DNA from: Litsea cubeba | Taxonomy: Eukaryota > Streptophyta > Magnoliopsida > Laurales > Lauraceae | Assembly (NCBI GenBank): GCA_012931725.1 | Contig: CM022948.1 | Span: 68,736,444-68,800,443 of the forward strand | Length of the DNA stretch: 64,000 nt | Direction of reading: 5' to 3' | In this document: positions 36,077 to 46,324 of the stretch, piece by piece | How positions within the stretch are numbered: the first letter of the stretch is position 1 | How the letters are laid out: the number at the start of each line of letters is the position of its first letter | Made by a program: the position numbers and the translations under genes | Notes under the pieces: generated by a model | Databases searched by the model: none | What the model was told of the DNA's origin: nothing | Seen by the model: only the letters and a program-made list of their open reading frames with translations

Positions 36077-38016
36077 TGTAAGTGCATAAAAATTCACTCA
36101 CAGGGGGTGTAGCTTTTTGTAGCTTTTCTGATGAGGATGGAGGTTGCAGCTCCTTTGAAGGTGATAGGATGCCTTTGAACCTGAAAAGGGGAGAAGAAGG
36201 GAGGCAGTGAAAGACCCTGGCTTGGGCAGCGTAGGGCTCTCCAATGCCTGAGTTAGTTGCAGTTGCAGGACTAAACAGAGGTAGGAGATGTAGTTTGGGA
36301 GGAGATTGCATACCAGCCTATTGGTTTTTGGCATGGTTTTAAAAACCGGCCGATACCGGTTCGTATCGGCTGATACGAACCGGTATCGGCCGACACCGAA
36401 CCGATTTCTCGCTGAGATATCGGTATCGGCAATACCGGTTTATAACTCGCCAAAATATCGCGAGATATCGGCCGATATGATGTTCATATCGGCCGTGACG
36501 ATATCTCGGCCGATATTTTGAAAATATCGGCCGATATCCTTGTTTTTTTTTTTTTTTTTTCGGGGGCGCTGCCCCTGGACCCCCGCGAGCTGATCAGTCA
36601 GCTCGACCCCCGCCGGGGGATACCCCCGGACCCCCTCTGCGAAGCGCATGTTTTAGAGAAGTGGCAATCAAGAAGACAAAAGGATCCTACTTGACCATGA
36701 TAGCTAGGACTCTTTTGCTAATTGTCTTTCTTTTTTTGTGCTTGGATGTCTATTATTATCATAAGCTGCTAGATATGATATTAAACCTATTTAATTATGT
36801 TTGGAATAATATAATAGTAAAGATTGTGTAATACACTAATTCATGAACCAAAAGGCTTTATATTGAGTTAGATTCGATGTTACTCACTTATTTTTTCCTA
36901 GATCTAGTATTTTAAAGTGTAGATCTAAATTTTTTTATTTCCAAAATTTGGGGCTATTTTTTCACATTAGTGTTCAAATGCATTGATAATGTGTTTAAAA
37001 TAGATCTATACTTGTGGAACAAAAAAGTATGAGTTTTTGCCAAAAATTGTGGTTGCATTATGTCAAATTTATGATATTTCATCTTATTGATCATGAGCAT
37101 CAATAATGGTTGCATTATATAAAATACTGGAGAATAAAGCGAACAGCGACACAGACAGGACTCATAACTTAAGGTGACCGAGATTTTGATTTATTGTTGT
37201 TACTAATGGAAAAAAATATTATTTTCCAATATTTTCTAATATTCTGGATTTTTTGAATATTTTTGCGAATTTTTTTGGATAAAAAAAAATTCACACCACG
37301 ACGACCACGACGGACCGATATCCGCGACGATTTCGGTTTTTCAGCCCAGCCGATACCGAGATTTTAAACCATGGTTTTTGGCCATCCTTTACCTGTTGAA
37401 GGCTTCTGAATATATATAGAGGGAGAAAGTTGGCGGGGCAAGCACTTGAGTGAAAGGTTGTCCCATCGAAGCCTACTTTTCTTTAATTGTAGTCCCAGCG
37501 TAGCCCACTCTGTCCCATCGGGCCTTATCCTGGCGCCTAGGCGGTGCAACTGTGTCAGGGATTTATCTTGACATACATTTTGTCACGTGGCTGTCAGAGA
37601 CACCTGTTACCGAGACCGAGGTCAAGGCCTACCGAAATGGGGCACACGACCGAAACCAAGCACTGGCCGAGATCAATGGTGGATGATACCGAGAGCGAGA
37701 CAGTGACAGGCACATAGCTAGTGATGTGTATAAATTAATAAAGAAATGCAAAGGTTTAAAACCGATTCATAAAGAATTCATAATAACCTGCTTTTACTTT
37801 CTTTAATACGTTTTCCAACAAAAGCCCCCTCCTACTAATACTCATGATTTATATGAGGCCTCACCAAAACGTAGCCTATGTCATGGTTTCTTGTCAGGTG
37901 CCAAGACCAAGCGAAGTGGAGAATCTGACTGACATTTTTACCGGGACCGAGACCAGGCATTCCACCGAGACCAACTATTTGGCCGAAGTGGAGAGTGAGG
38001 AAATATCCCTCACACA
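36077..38016 (-). repeat. Right (5') LTR, interrupted
   Basis: The native LTR is 36077-36331 plus 37382-38016. It lies 34 bp from the mutated donor of LRR exon 2. Confidence 0.88.
36323..37381. mobile_element. MULE-like element nested in the right LTR
   Basis: The element is 36332-37372 (1041 bp), starting CATGGTTTTAAAAACC and ending GATTTTAAACCAT. A 9-bp duplication, GGTTTTTGG, flanks it (36323-36331, 37373-37381); the intact left LTR shows the empty site. Its edges are dense in CGGCCGATATCGG-type words, and a GC-rich core lies at 36560-36650. It is related, in inverted orientation, to the larger MULE at 55326-61114. Confidence 0.88.
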
Positions 38017-39279
38017 ACAGTGATTAAGGTGAACAAGATGTGTTTCTTATAATTCTGTCACAACCCTATAATCTCCTTGATTGGAGCATGTCACGCCAGA
38101 CCATGGTGGTAGGTCACCATCTCCACAAGGATCTTCTCCAATCCATGCATAGACCACTCTCCATCCAAGAGATGCCTTTATTTCATTCAAGGCTTTCACT
38201 GAAATTGGAATGTAATTCTTGAACCTATTAGAAATAACCAGAAAGACTTTTGTTTTTAGAACTTACATACGTTTCTCTCATGCCATATCAATTAACCAGA
38301 AAAGATTGCACAAATAGATTTCACCAAAAAATTACTAAGCTAATCAAGAAGGAAAATAGTTCAAATGCAAACATGTTATTTTAACTTTGTGCAAGGAGGA
38401 CAACAATGATATTGACAGAGAAGGGATATCTTAACTTCGTGTAGAAGATTTTAATCATGGAACCTAGATTACTTTTGTTCTATGCAATTATCTTTTCATT
38501 TCATAACATTGATGAGAAAACATAAACTCAAATACAATCATTTTCACAATGCTACATTCAAAAACTAATTCAAGTCGCAATATGGTTATACAGATTAAAT
38601 GTTACCCTGGGAACTTTTGAAGCAAAGAATGTAATAGAAGACAAAAATAATAATAAAGCCTGCTCACTGCTCTTGCGCTAACTATGAAGCAAAATTCAAG
38701 ACACCATATAGAGTTCTTAAATCTCAGAAGGTAGTATATGATGATTAACTGATAAAAGTTAATTTTCACTCAAATAAAGAGCATGCAGGCATCCAACTAT
38801 GTTACATGAATTTTCACAGATCCTGCCATTTCTTCTCTTTTCCTTTTCTTTAAAAAAAAAAAAAAATCTAAGTAGTAAACTGAAAAAGGTGCCAGCCATC
38901 CAGTCGGATGTCTATCTGAGTCACCCCATACCTATCTGGTGTTGCTGCGAAATAACTAAAAAGGCAGCAAACTGAAAAGAATCCCCAAAACTAAGATTTG
39001 GTGCATTGGGAGCTTATTTCAAAGAGAATTGCAGCGGGGAACGGTTTGCAAATTTCGAATTGACAAAACCATCCATGGGGCCTACTTTGATGCAAGCCGG
39101 TCACAACTCACAAGCTCATAGTGGGATGGAAAGCGCCTCTAATGCTTTCCTAACATAGATCAGGGGCATTACAAAATCTGCACAATCCAATGATTATGAC
39201 CATCTATTTAGGGGCACCAAAATTTGTCCAAAGCTTAAAGAGGCACCTATAAAACTCGAATCTCAATCTAACCCAACTT

Positions 39280-39280
<1 letters not shown>

Positions 39281-39322
<42 letters not shown>
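39281..39322. repeat. A42 homopolymer
   Basis: Forty-two consecutive A residues inside intron 1 of the LRR pseudogene. Confidence 0.9.
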
Positions 39323-39324
<2 letters not shown>

Positions 39325-39751
39325 TGAGAATAAAATTTCTCAAGCATATAAGAACAGAGACCCATCGACCATAACATTTCCATTCCACCACTCAAAATTC
39401 TTTCACAACAGCAACAAATAACAATGCAAGGCCACCAAACCCTAATTCCTGAATCCAACCATAAAAATTAATCACCTAAGTGACCAGACACCCCTAATTT
39501 TAATGATACAAAACATCAAAAAGCAGCAAAAAAAAAAAAAAAAAAAACAGCAGAATATAAGTCATTTTACTGGTGCCAGCAATCCAAATCACAAAACCCC
39601 AACTCTCAAAATCCGATTTAAGATTTGAAACAGTGAAATGCAGCTCAAAAACCCCAGCTTCTGTTTCTCAAAATTGAAGAAAGTCACCGTCTCTCTTTAG
39701 GGTTTTGGAGTGAGCGATGGTGAGAAAGAGACAGAGGCAGCCAATGCCCAT

Positions 39752-40532
39752 GAAAACTCCATTGGAATTCGAATGCCAGAGATGGAATTAGGGTTTTGAG
39801 ATGAGAAATCGAAGTCGAGAAGTGTTCTTCGATGGTTTCATCTGTCGAATCGGATCGGAGAAAGGAAGGCGCGTAAAGCGTGTCGACTCGGTTTTAAATC
39901 GTTAGTTACAGTTGGTGACGCGCGAAATGGGCTTGGGCCAGGAGCGCTTGATCTGGACCGTTGATCTGTGTGGGCCAGGAATTTGATTGTCTGAGGCCGG
40001 ATCTTTGAAAATCCATCTTCAGACTTGCTGGGTCTGTGTGATATTGGCAGTGGGCCATATCCATATATAAGGTTGATACGATGGCCCAAACCGAAAGTGA
40101 CCCGCTTCTTAAACGGGTCAAACTTCCAGCTCATCTCCATCCCCGTCCTGTGAATAAATGGGTCAAGCTGACCTGACCCGCAGCATAAAATCGAGGTCTG
40201 ATTAAATTAATCTAATTCAAGATTTCATCAAGAGGACAGAATTTCATTAAAGAGAGCAACGCTTGTCATGCCTACGTCGCTATCGATTCTTATGCGGCCC
40301 ACCTAGGTCACCCGGTAAGCCCCACTAGGTATTTAGGCATGCGGTGCTCACTTAAGACTTTTTCCCTTTAAAATTATTATTTTAGTTGACAGCATCAACA
40401 CTTTAGTTGAAGGTGGCGAGCATCTTTCAAAAAGGGAAAAAGGCTCTCATTTTTACAGGCTTTAGCAGGTCAGGCCATACTGGTTCGTCAAAGGGCCTGA
40501 TTGACAGGCCTACTCACAAACACAATTATTAT
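39752..40532. other. Upstream of LRR pseudogene, no other gene
   Basis: 39752-39900 is the probable former leader and promoter of the LRR gene on the minus strand. A different ATG lies 11 nt upstream of the chosen start, in another frame. The rest has no supported gene. Confidence 0.35.
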
Positions 40533-40950
40533 GGCCATCTCCTGGGCTTTTTGGATCGAGATATGGTCACCCAAAGTAGATGGTTTGGTCTAACCTGGCT
40601 CAATCCTGATGTAAAAAACAATATAATAAAGATGAGACCAACTAGTTAAATAGTTGGTTAATACTTGCTTTGACCAGTTTTGTACTGGGTTGGATCAGTA
40701 CCTCAGTTTTATCATCTTTACTAGCCTACTGGTTTGGGTTTAGGCCATCTCCTGGGCTTTTTGGATCGAGATATGGTCACCCAAAGTAGATGGTTTGGTC
40801 TAACCTGGCTCAATCCTGATGTAAAAAACAATATAATAAAGATGAGACCAACTAGTTAAATAGTTGGTTAATACTTGCTTTGACCAGTTTTGTACTGGGT
40901 TGGATCAGTACCTCAGTTTTTATCATCTTTACTAGCCTACTGGTTTGGGT
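40533..40950. repeat. Recent tandem duplication, 210-bp unit
   Basis: GGCCATCTCCTGGGCTTTTT.. through ..CTACTGGTTTGGGT occurs at 40533-40742 and 40743-40950, almost without change (one extra T in the second unit). Confidence 0.92.
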
Positions 40951-41960
40951 CGAACCCGATGGAACGGACTAGCCCGTTTTAACAGATGTGTCATCAACTC
41001 CACCTATATCCAACCCTAAGTAATTATGTCAAGCATGGCCCTTTGCCACCTCCATCCCTCCTATCCTGAAGAAGCTTTTTTCTTATTTTTCCTCTTTGTG
41101 GGGTTTGATGAAGTTACAATGAGAGTTCTATGAAGGAAACTAACTATTAAAATCTGAACCGTTTAAAATAATTTTTCATGAATTTAAATAGGGTTTTTCT
41201 AAATCTCACTTTAATCGGAGTTAGTTCCATGGTCTCATTGGCTGCTTAATAAAAAAATTGATATAAAAAACCTTGTGCATTATTTTTACCTTATTTGTTT
41301 CAAACTATCAATCCACCAGGGTCGGGTAAAATCCGAAGGATATGAAAATTTTCATCATCCTATATATTAGAAGGAAGTTTATTTTGAATGATTTGGATTT
41401 CAATAAGCTTGACTCGCGATTTGACAAAATAAAAGAATTAGATGATCTATTTCAAGAGGGGACACAGTTCATTTTTGTTGGTATTGTTGCAGAAAGAAGT
41501 TTGACCAAACACCACAACTGTAACAGGATCTTGGTTTGGGTGGAAAAGAAACTCCTCCTTCCTGCCGCTGCTTTCATCTGTTATTTTCTTTCCCCAAATT
41601 AGGTATTTACGATAGTTTGAGAGGAAAGACTGGAATAGAAAATCAAATTTACATTATCCAGATTCCTATTCCACAATCCAAACCGTTGAGTCACACCAAA
41701 ACGATTAGAAGATTATATGGTATATCTCTAACATAAATATGATTTGCATACAAATATAAATTCTATAAAAGTATAAGCGGGTCATGTAGGTTACGCAAGT
41801 TAACCTTAACCAAACACGTTTTCTTTTGGACAGAAAAAACCAGACCTGTGACCCGCACATATTTTATACGGGTTGGTTTTGACGGGTCAAACACGGGTTG
41901 GATTAGGGCCAGTTAGCGTTTTGCCATCTCTATGGTACATGTAAATCATTATTCCTAATT
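40951..41960. other. Gene-free DNA
   Basis: No supported gene. The segment ending TTTTGCCATCTCTA near 41932 resembles a hAT terminus. Confidence 0.35.
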
Positions 41961-42219
41961 TTAATCTCGCTAGAAGGAATTTTAAAAACTTAACCCACTG
42001 GTATGTGAAAGTTAGAAGAATCTTTATTTTTTTTATCTCCGGGCATCTAAAGAAGTTCATTCAAAGAGAACTCTAGATCCTATCACTATTTTAATCTCGC
42101 TAGAAGGAATTTTAAAAACTTAACCCACTGGTATATGAAAGTTAGAAGAATCTTTATTTTTTTTATCTCCGGGCATCTAAAGAAGTTCATTCAAAGAGGA
42201 CTCTAGATCCTATCACTCA
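41961..42219. repeat. Tandem duplication, 130-bp unit
   Basis: TTAATCTCGCTAGAAGGAAT.. to ..CTAGATCCTATCACT occurs at 41961-42090 and 42091-42219 with only two or three substitutions. Confidence 0.92.
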
Positions 42220-43670
42220 TTCGAAAAGTGGCCCACGTTGTAAATTCAGAAGGTAGGTCACGTGTTCTAATTTATAAAGGTGGGTTGAATACGGGCTTGA
42301 ACTCTTGCAAATCTCTTGTTCTCCCTCTGCGGGAATCCTCGTATAATCTATAAAAAAAAATTATATCTCCAAACCAGTATGGCCTTTTTTCATTTGGTCT
42401 TCCCCATTAGGTTGGGTTTGGAGAAAAGATGAGGAGGAAGATAACGTAAAACTATTTTTTTTGCTTGCGCCCTCTCCTATTTAGGGGAGGGTTGATATCA
42501 ACATACCTCATTTAAAAAGAAAGAAGGGAGGAACCACTTTGGTTCGACCGCATCTGAAAGGGCCCTTTTGGTATACTATGCATCTGCGTGATTTTTTTGG
42601 TAAAATCTTCTTTGTTTTAAGACAACCTAAAAAAGGCTCATCATGTACTTTGTATTTTCACTACATTTTAATGAATGTTTTTTTTTTTTAAATATTAATG
42701 AAAAGACTTTACAAGAGAGCTATATTGAAAATCCAAAACCAGAAAGAGAAGGAAAACCACTAAATACATCAACCACTAGCGGAAGCTGCCTGCAGGAACA
42801 AAACTACATCTTAATCAACGTTGAAATACTCTAACAAAAAAAAAACGAATGTTGAAATAAATAACCTTTCTTTCAGTAGAAAAAAATAACTATTAATTTT
42901 GTGGACAAATGACAAAAACATCTTTTACTATTAAACTAAACGAATCTCACCAAGTCGACTCAAACCCGCAGCACCCACTTGGATGCATGATGACCTAGAG
43001 AGGCAAGGAAATGAAAAAGAAATTTATCAATCAAATGATCTCAGCCCTTAATTTTATATATTATAAAATCTAATGGTGGATAATGATACCTAAAATAGTG
43101 GAACGGGTCTACATTTTTTTACTCTTATTTTGGTCAATTTCAAGGCTTCAAGCTTATGCTAACAAAACATTAAATCTGGGTCAAACATGGGTTGAGAAAA
43201 AACCCAACCCAACCCACCCAAGAAATTCAAACCAACCCCCAAAAAAAAAAACAAAAAACTGATGATTCTTAAAAACTGTGATTCATGCAGTTGATTTTGA
43301 CTTTTGGAAGGGGATGAAGCACGACCTCCTCGTCTGGTTGTCTCCTACCAACCCCCTCACTTCCATCTATTGACATTGACAATGGCACTGGTGGGGCCCA
43401 CATTATATTCGCCTCCCCACCTCAGCTAAACATTATTCTGGCACTAAGATGTTTCCAAATGAATTAGTGAAGTCTGCTACTTCTAAGCATGCATGCTGAT
43501 GCGTGTAATTAAGTAGTCCACACTGATTACATATTCGGTGTACAATACACACCATGAATCAATAGACAACCTTTCCCTATCTTAGTCGTCACATATATAT
43601 TATTTTAACAAAAAAGAAACCATGCCTTTACAAAAAAAAAAATTTCATGCAAGTTAGGATAAATGATCCA
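42220..43670. other. Gene-free DNA
   Basis: No supported gene. A T run followed by AAATATTAATG at 42679 may be a degenerate inverted LINE tail. Confidence 0.35.
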
Positions 43671-44007
43671 GTGAGATGGTGCAATATATGAGTTAACTTT
43701 ATAGGCCCATATGAAATTGTAATCACATGAAAGGCCGGAAAGATTGAAAGATCTTAATGAAAATTAGGTTCGTACAAAAAGTTCATGACCCCATCCAATC
43801 ATCCTAGTCCCTTCATCTTAAGGGTCCACATTTGCAATAGATTAAATATGGACCCTTAAGATGAAGAGGCTAGGCTAGGATGATTTGATGGGTTTGAGTT
43901 TTTGCACGTACCTAGTTCCCGTTAAGACTCTTTTAAACCCTCCTGCCATTTTTAGTTGGCATAAGGCCTTATCAATTTAGCTTATATACCACACCATCTC
44001 ACTAAAT
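43671..44007. mobile_element. MITE with internal hairpin
   Basis: The ends AGTGAGATGGTG (43671) and CACCATCTCACT (44007) are inverted. Inside, a second foldback pairs CATCCAATCATCCTAG (43794) with CTAGGATGATTTGATGGG (43876), and CTTCATCTTAAGGGTCCA with TGGACCCTTAAGATGAAG. Flanks give only an imperfect duplication (AAATGATC / AAATTATT), so the family is uncertain. Confidence 0.65.
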
Positions 44008-45445
44008 TATTTCTCAATGTGATATATATATATATATATAAACTAAATTGATCTTACGATAAAACCTATCCAATAGACTTTCCCCTTATTACTGACCATC
44101 AAATGCTTTCACCATCATTCAGAACTTTTAATTGAAGATCTTCAGTAGCACCCATGGGATGAAAGCTACATGTCAAGGGCACATTTGGTAACCTCGTTCC
44201 TCTAATTCATGTGGAGTCAAGAACAAAGATTTCACTCCTAACCATTTTGGCTTTTTAGGAATAATGCACGGTTCGGGTGGTGCTAATGGAGCCCACTTGA
44301 AATTTATTTCACTTTTTGAGGTCAGGACTTTTTGCAAATATCCCATCTACAACTATAGCTTTACATTTCTGTGCTTGCGCAGAATCTTCATTTCCCATGT
44401 GGGGAGGTTGGATCCCGAATTTTTCTCGGTAGTGAGAAAAACCTATCAAGGAAGGTTGCCAAATGTGCGCTAAGGAACATCAAGCTACATGTCAACTTGT
44501 TGTTGGTAGTTTTTTATGGCCCCCAATTGCATCATAATGTCACCTTTTATGATTGTATCTGATCCAATCAAAGATCAATTGGGAGACCCAAATCTCAAAT
44601 TCATCAAGAAACAAGAAGGATTATCATGAGCCAGTAACACATTTACAAAATATATAGACCCAGAAATCAAAATGTTGGGATTATGCATGTAAGTACCAAA
44701 AACAATGAACAAAACCATCCATTGAAAGAGTAATTAATAGTGGAGCAGTGCAAGAATATTCATCAGTAGTCATAAATATACTCAAGCGAAACTCATGAAT
44801 ACATTGATAGCAGATGGACACATGTCATCATCAATAGGACCGTAGTGCCCCCACCAAAAAACTGATGCATTGAAGTGCCCCTAACAGCTTCCAATCAATG
44901 AATTCATGTGCTTCCCTTGAACTCATAAAATTGAGAGAGAGAGGGAGAGAGAATATCAATAGCAACTTCTTTTCTTTCAAAACCATAAGCCTTCCCCAAC
45001 AACATCTTACACCTTTGATAAACTAAAATACAATATATGCTCCAAATATAAAAGTAAAAAAAAACAAAAAATCCTAGCACAACTTTAATAGGTGCAAACC
45101 AGCTCTATAAGGCTCACTAGATGCTTGTTAAGATTGGGATCAAAAGGTCTCAACATAATCAAGGATTCAAACAAAATCTGATATTTATGACCATCACCTC
45201 GGGGCTTTATAATGTAATAATCTCATAATTAAATATCAATATATCAGAGTTTAACCTTGGTGCCCTTAAATAGATGGCATAATGATAATCACTTTCCCTT
45301 TAATTGCCGCTGAGACATTCTGCTCCCATCCTTACTTATGATTGGTATATATACTTCCGGATTAGTAAACTTGAAAGTTGAGGCCATTTCATCGCAAGTA
45401 GAGAAAGAAAAAAAAAATATAGATATATATATATATATAAACAAA

Positions 45446-45446
<1 letters not shown>
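44008..45446. other. Gene-free DNA downstream of the CLE gene
   Basis: Contains a (TA)n run at 44027-44040 and no supported gene. Confidence 0.35.

Positions 45447-45489
<43 letters not shown>
45447..45489. repeat. A43 homopolymer
   Basis: Forty-three A residues preceded by a (TA)n run, 54 bp downstream of the CLE stop codon (a T run on the gene's strand). Confidence 0.9.
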
Positions 45490-45490
<1 letters not shown>

Positions 45491-45542
45491 AACCATGTTT
45501 AAAGCATTTCATGGCCGGCTCTCAGTTGACGGATGGATGTTT

Positions 45543-45863
45543 TCAGTTGTGGAGGGGATTGGGGCCCGATGGAACGAGTCGTTTCTCAACGCCATATCTT
45601 GGATCGATCTCTTCCGCCGACGGTGGTGATGGTTGTCGGGGTGGCGGTCGTTGTGGTTGAAGATGCTTCCTTTGGAACTGAATGCATAGAGAATTTGGCA
45701 GACGAGTTGTTGAGGGAGAATTGCATGTATGTGGGTAATGGTGGTGATGATGACCGTGATCATGATGGTGGGTAGATGAGACATCACCCAAAGAAGGAGA
45801 AAGGAGGAAGAGAACGACCGTGGCAAGCATCCAATGGCTGGTGGTGATCTTCCATGGAGACAT
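45543..45863 (-). CDS. CLE signalling peptide precursor (CLE9/10/13-like)
   Basis: A 106-residue prepropeptide of the CLAVATA3/ESR-related family: secreted, proteolytically trimmed, and read by LRR receptor kinases to control stem-cell or vascular cell fate. Residues 9-26 form a hydrophobic signal peptide (W-M-L-A-T-V-V-L-F-L-L). A variable region follows, unusually rich in His at 32-45. The CLE motif R-L-V-P-S-G-P-N-P-L-H-N (95-106) sits at the very C-terminus, after E-I-D-P-R-Y-G-V-E-K, which is typical of the CLE9/10/13 group. It is a single exon, as usual. The in-frame upstream Met at 46103 is rejected because that stretch encodes the GA/CT microsatellite of the leader. It looks intact; the exact orthologue cannot be decided from the motif alone. 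Confidence 0.9.
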   Translation of the reverse strand: MSPWKITTSHWMLATVVLFLLSPSLGDVSSTHHHDHGHHHHHYPHTCNSPSTTRLPNSLCIQFQRKHLQPQRPPPRQPSPPSAEEIDPRYGVEKRLVPSGPNPLHN

Positions 45864-45940
45864 CTTAATGAAGAAGAAGAAGAAGAAGAACAGTAGAGAG
45901 ACAGAAAGAGAAGAGCAGAGAGAAGAAGAAAAAGAGTAGC

Positions 45941-45944
<4 letters not shown>

Positions 45945-45987
<43 letters not shown>
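45945..45987. repeat. (AG)n in the CLE 5' UTR
   Basis: About 21 AG units, CT on the gene's strand, roughly 80-125 nt upstream of the CLE ATG. Confidence 0.9.
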
Positions 45988-45992
<5 letters not shown>

Positions 45993-46021
45993 GTGATGTA
46001 ACGTAGGACACCGGCTCAATG

Positions 46022-46040
46022 AAGATATATGTATATATTC
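46022..46040 (-). promoter_or_regulatory. Probable TATA region of the CLE gene
   Basis: The minus strand reads CGAATATATACATATATCTT, about 160-180 nt upstream of the ATG and just upstream of the CT-rich leader. The assignment rests on position and sequence only. Confidence 0.4.
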
Positions 46041-46324
46041 GTTGAGGAGTAACTGGTTATAGATTCCTCCCTTAGTCCGGATCCCGAGTGTGATCCCCCA
46101 CATGCAAGGGAACCGTGAGTGGAAGGAGTAGAACTCAAGCGGGACCCACCTAATAAAAATCCGAACAGTTTAAAATGAGCACTCACCTCGCTGATGTGGT
46201 ATTTTCAAATTTGCTCCAAAATAAGTTAGTACTACTATAAGATTGAGCGTATCATTGATTATATAATTAAAATACAATCTTACCTATTATTATGGAAGAA
46301 TTTCAAACAACGCCTTAAGTTTTT

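Larger units (their letters stand above)
33941..38021 (-). mobile_element. Non-autonomous LTR retrotransposon (gypsy-like) in LRR intron 2
   Basis: The two LTRs are 33946-34853 (908 bp) and 36077-38016 (enlarged by a nested MULE). Both begin TGTAAGTGCATAAAAATTC and end CTCACACA in window orientation. An exact 5-bp duplication, ACAGT, flanks the element (33941-33945, 38017-38021). On the minus strand the LTR is followed by TTGGCGCCGTCTATGGGGAC, a primer-binding region common in plant gypsy elements, so the element points left. The internal region (34854-36076, 1.2 kb) has no gag or pol, so it is of the LARD type. The LTRs differ by point changes and a deletion of about 20 bp, so the insertion is not recent. 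Confidence 0.92.
25284..39751 (-). pseudogene. Secreted leucine-rich-repeat protein (At5g61240-like), inactivated
   Basis: All 11 exons are recognisable, high to low: 39688-39751, 38051-38198, 33152-33223, 31462-31533, 29564-29635, 29299-29442, 29116-29147 plus 28252-28300, 26152-26223, 25976-26045, 25657-25728, 25284-25374. Exon 1 gives a short signal peptide ending in K-R-D. Exon 2 gives the cap W-R-V-V-Y-A-W-I-G-E-D-P-C-G-D-G-D. Exons 3-10 each give one or two 24-residue LRRs (L-x-x-N-x-L-x-G-x-I-P). Exon 11 ends H-K-V-L-K-I-A-D-S-E-F-L-F. Lesions: the exon 2 donor is ATAAG instead of GTAAG; the exon 4 acceptor is CTG instead of CAG; exon 7 is split by a TIR element bringing an early stop; exon 9 is 70 nt instead of 72, a frameshift. 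The other splice sites are normal, so decay is fairly recent. Confidence 0.9.

Noticed and set aside
38051..38198. U12-type AT-AC intron after LRR exon 2
   Set aside because: The donor is ATAAG without the ATATCC signature and the acceptor is a normal CAG; a G-to-A change in a former GT donor is simpler.
45864..46103. N-terminal extension of the CLE frame to an upstream Met
   Set aside because: The extension translates the (GA)n microsatellite and a Phe run; the Met at 45863 gives a normal signal peptide and family-typical length.
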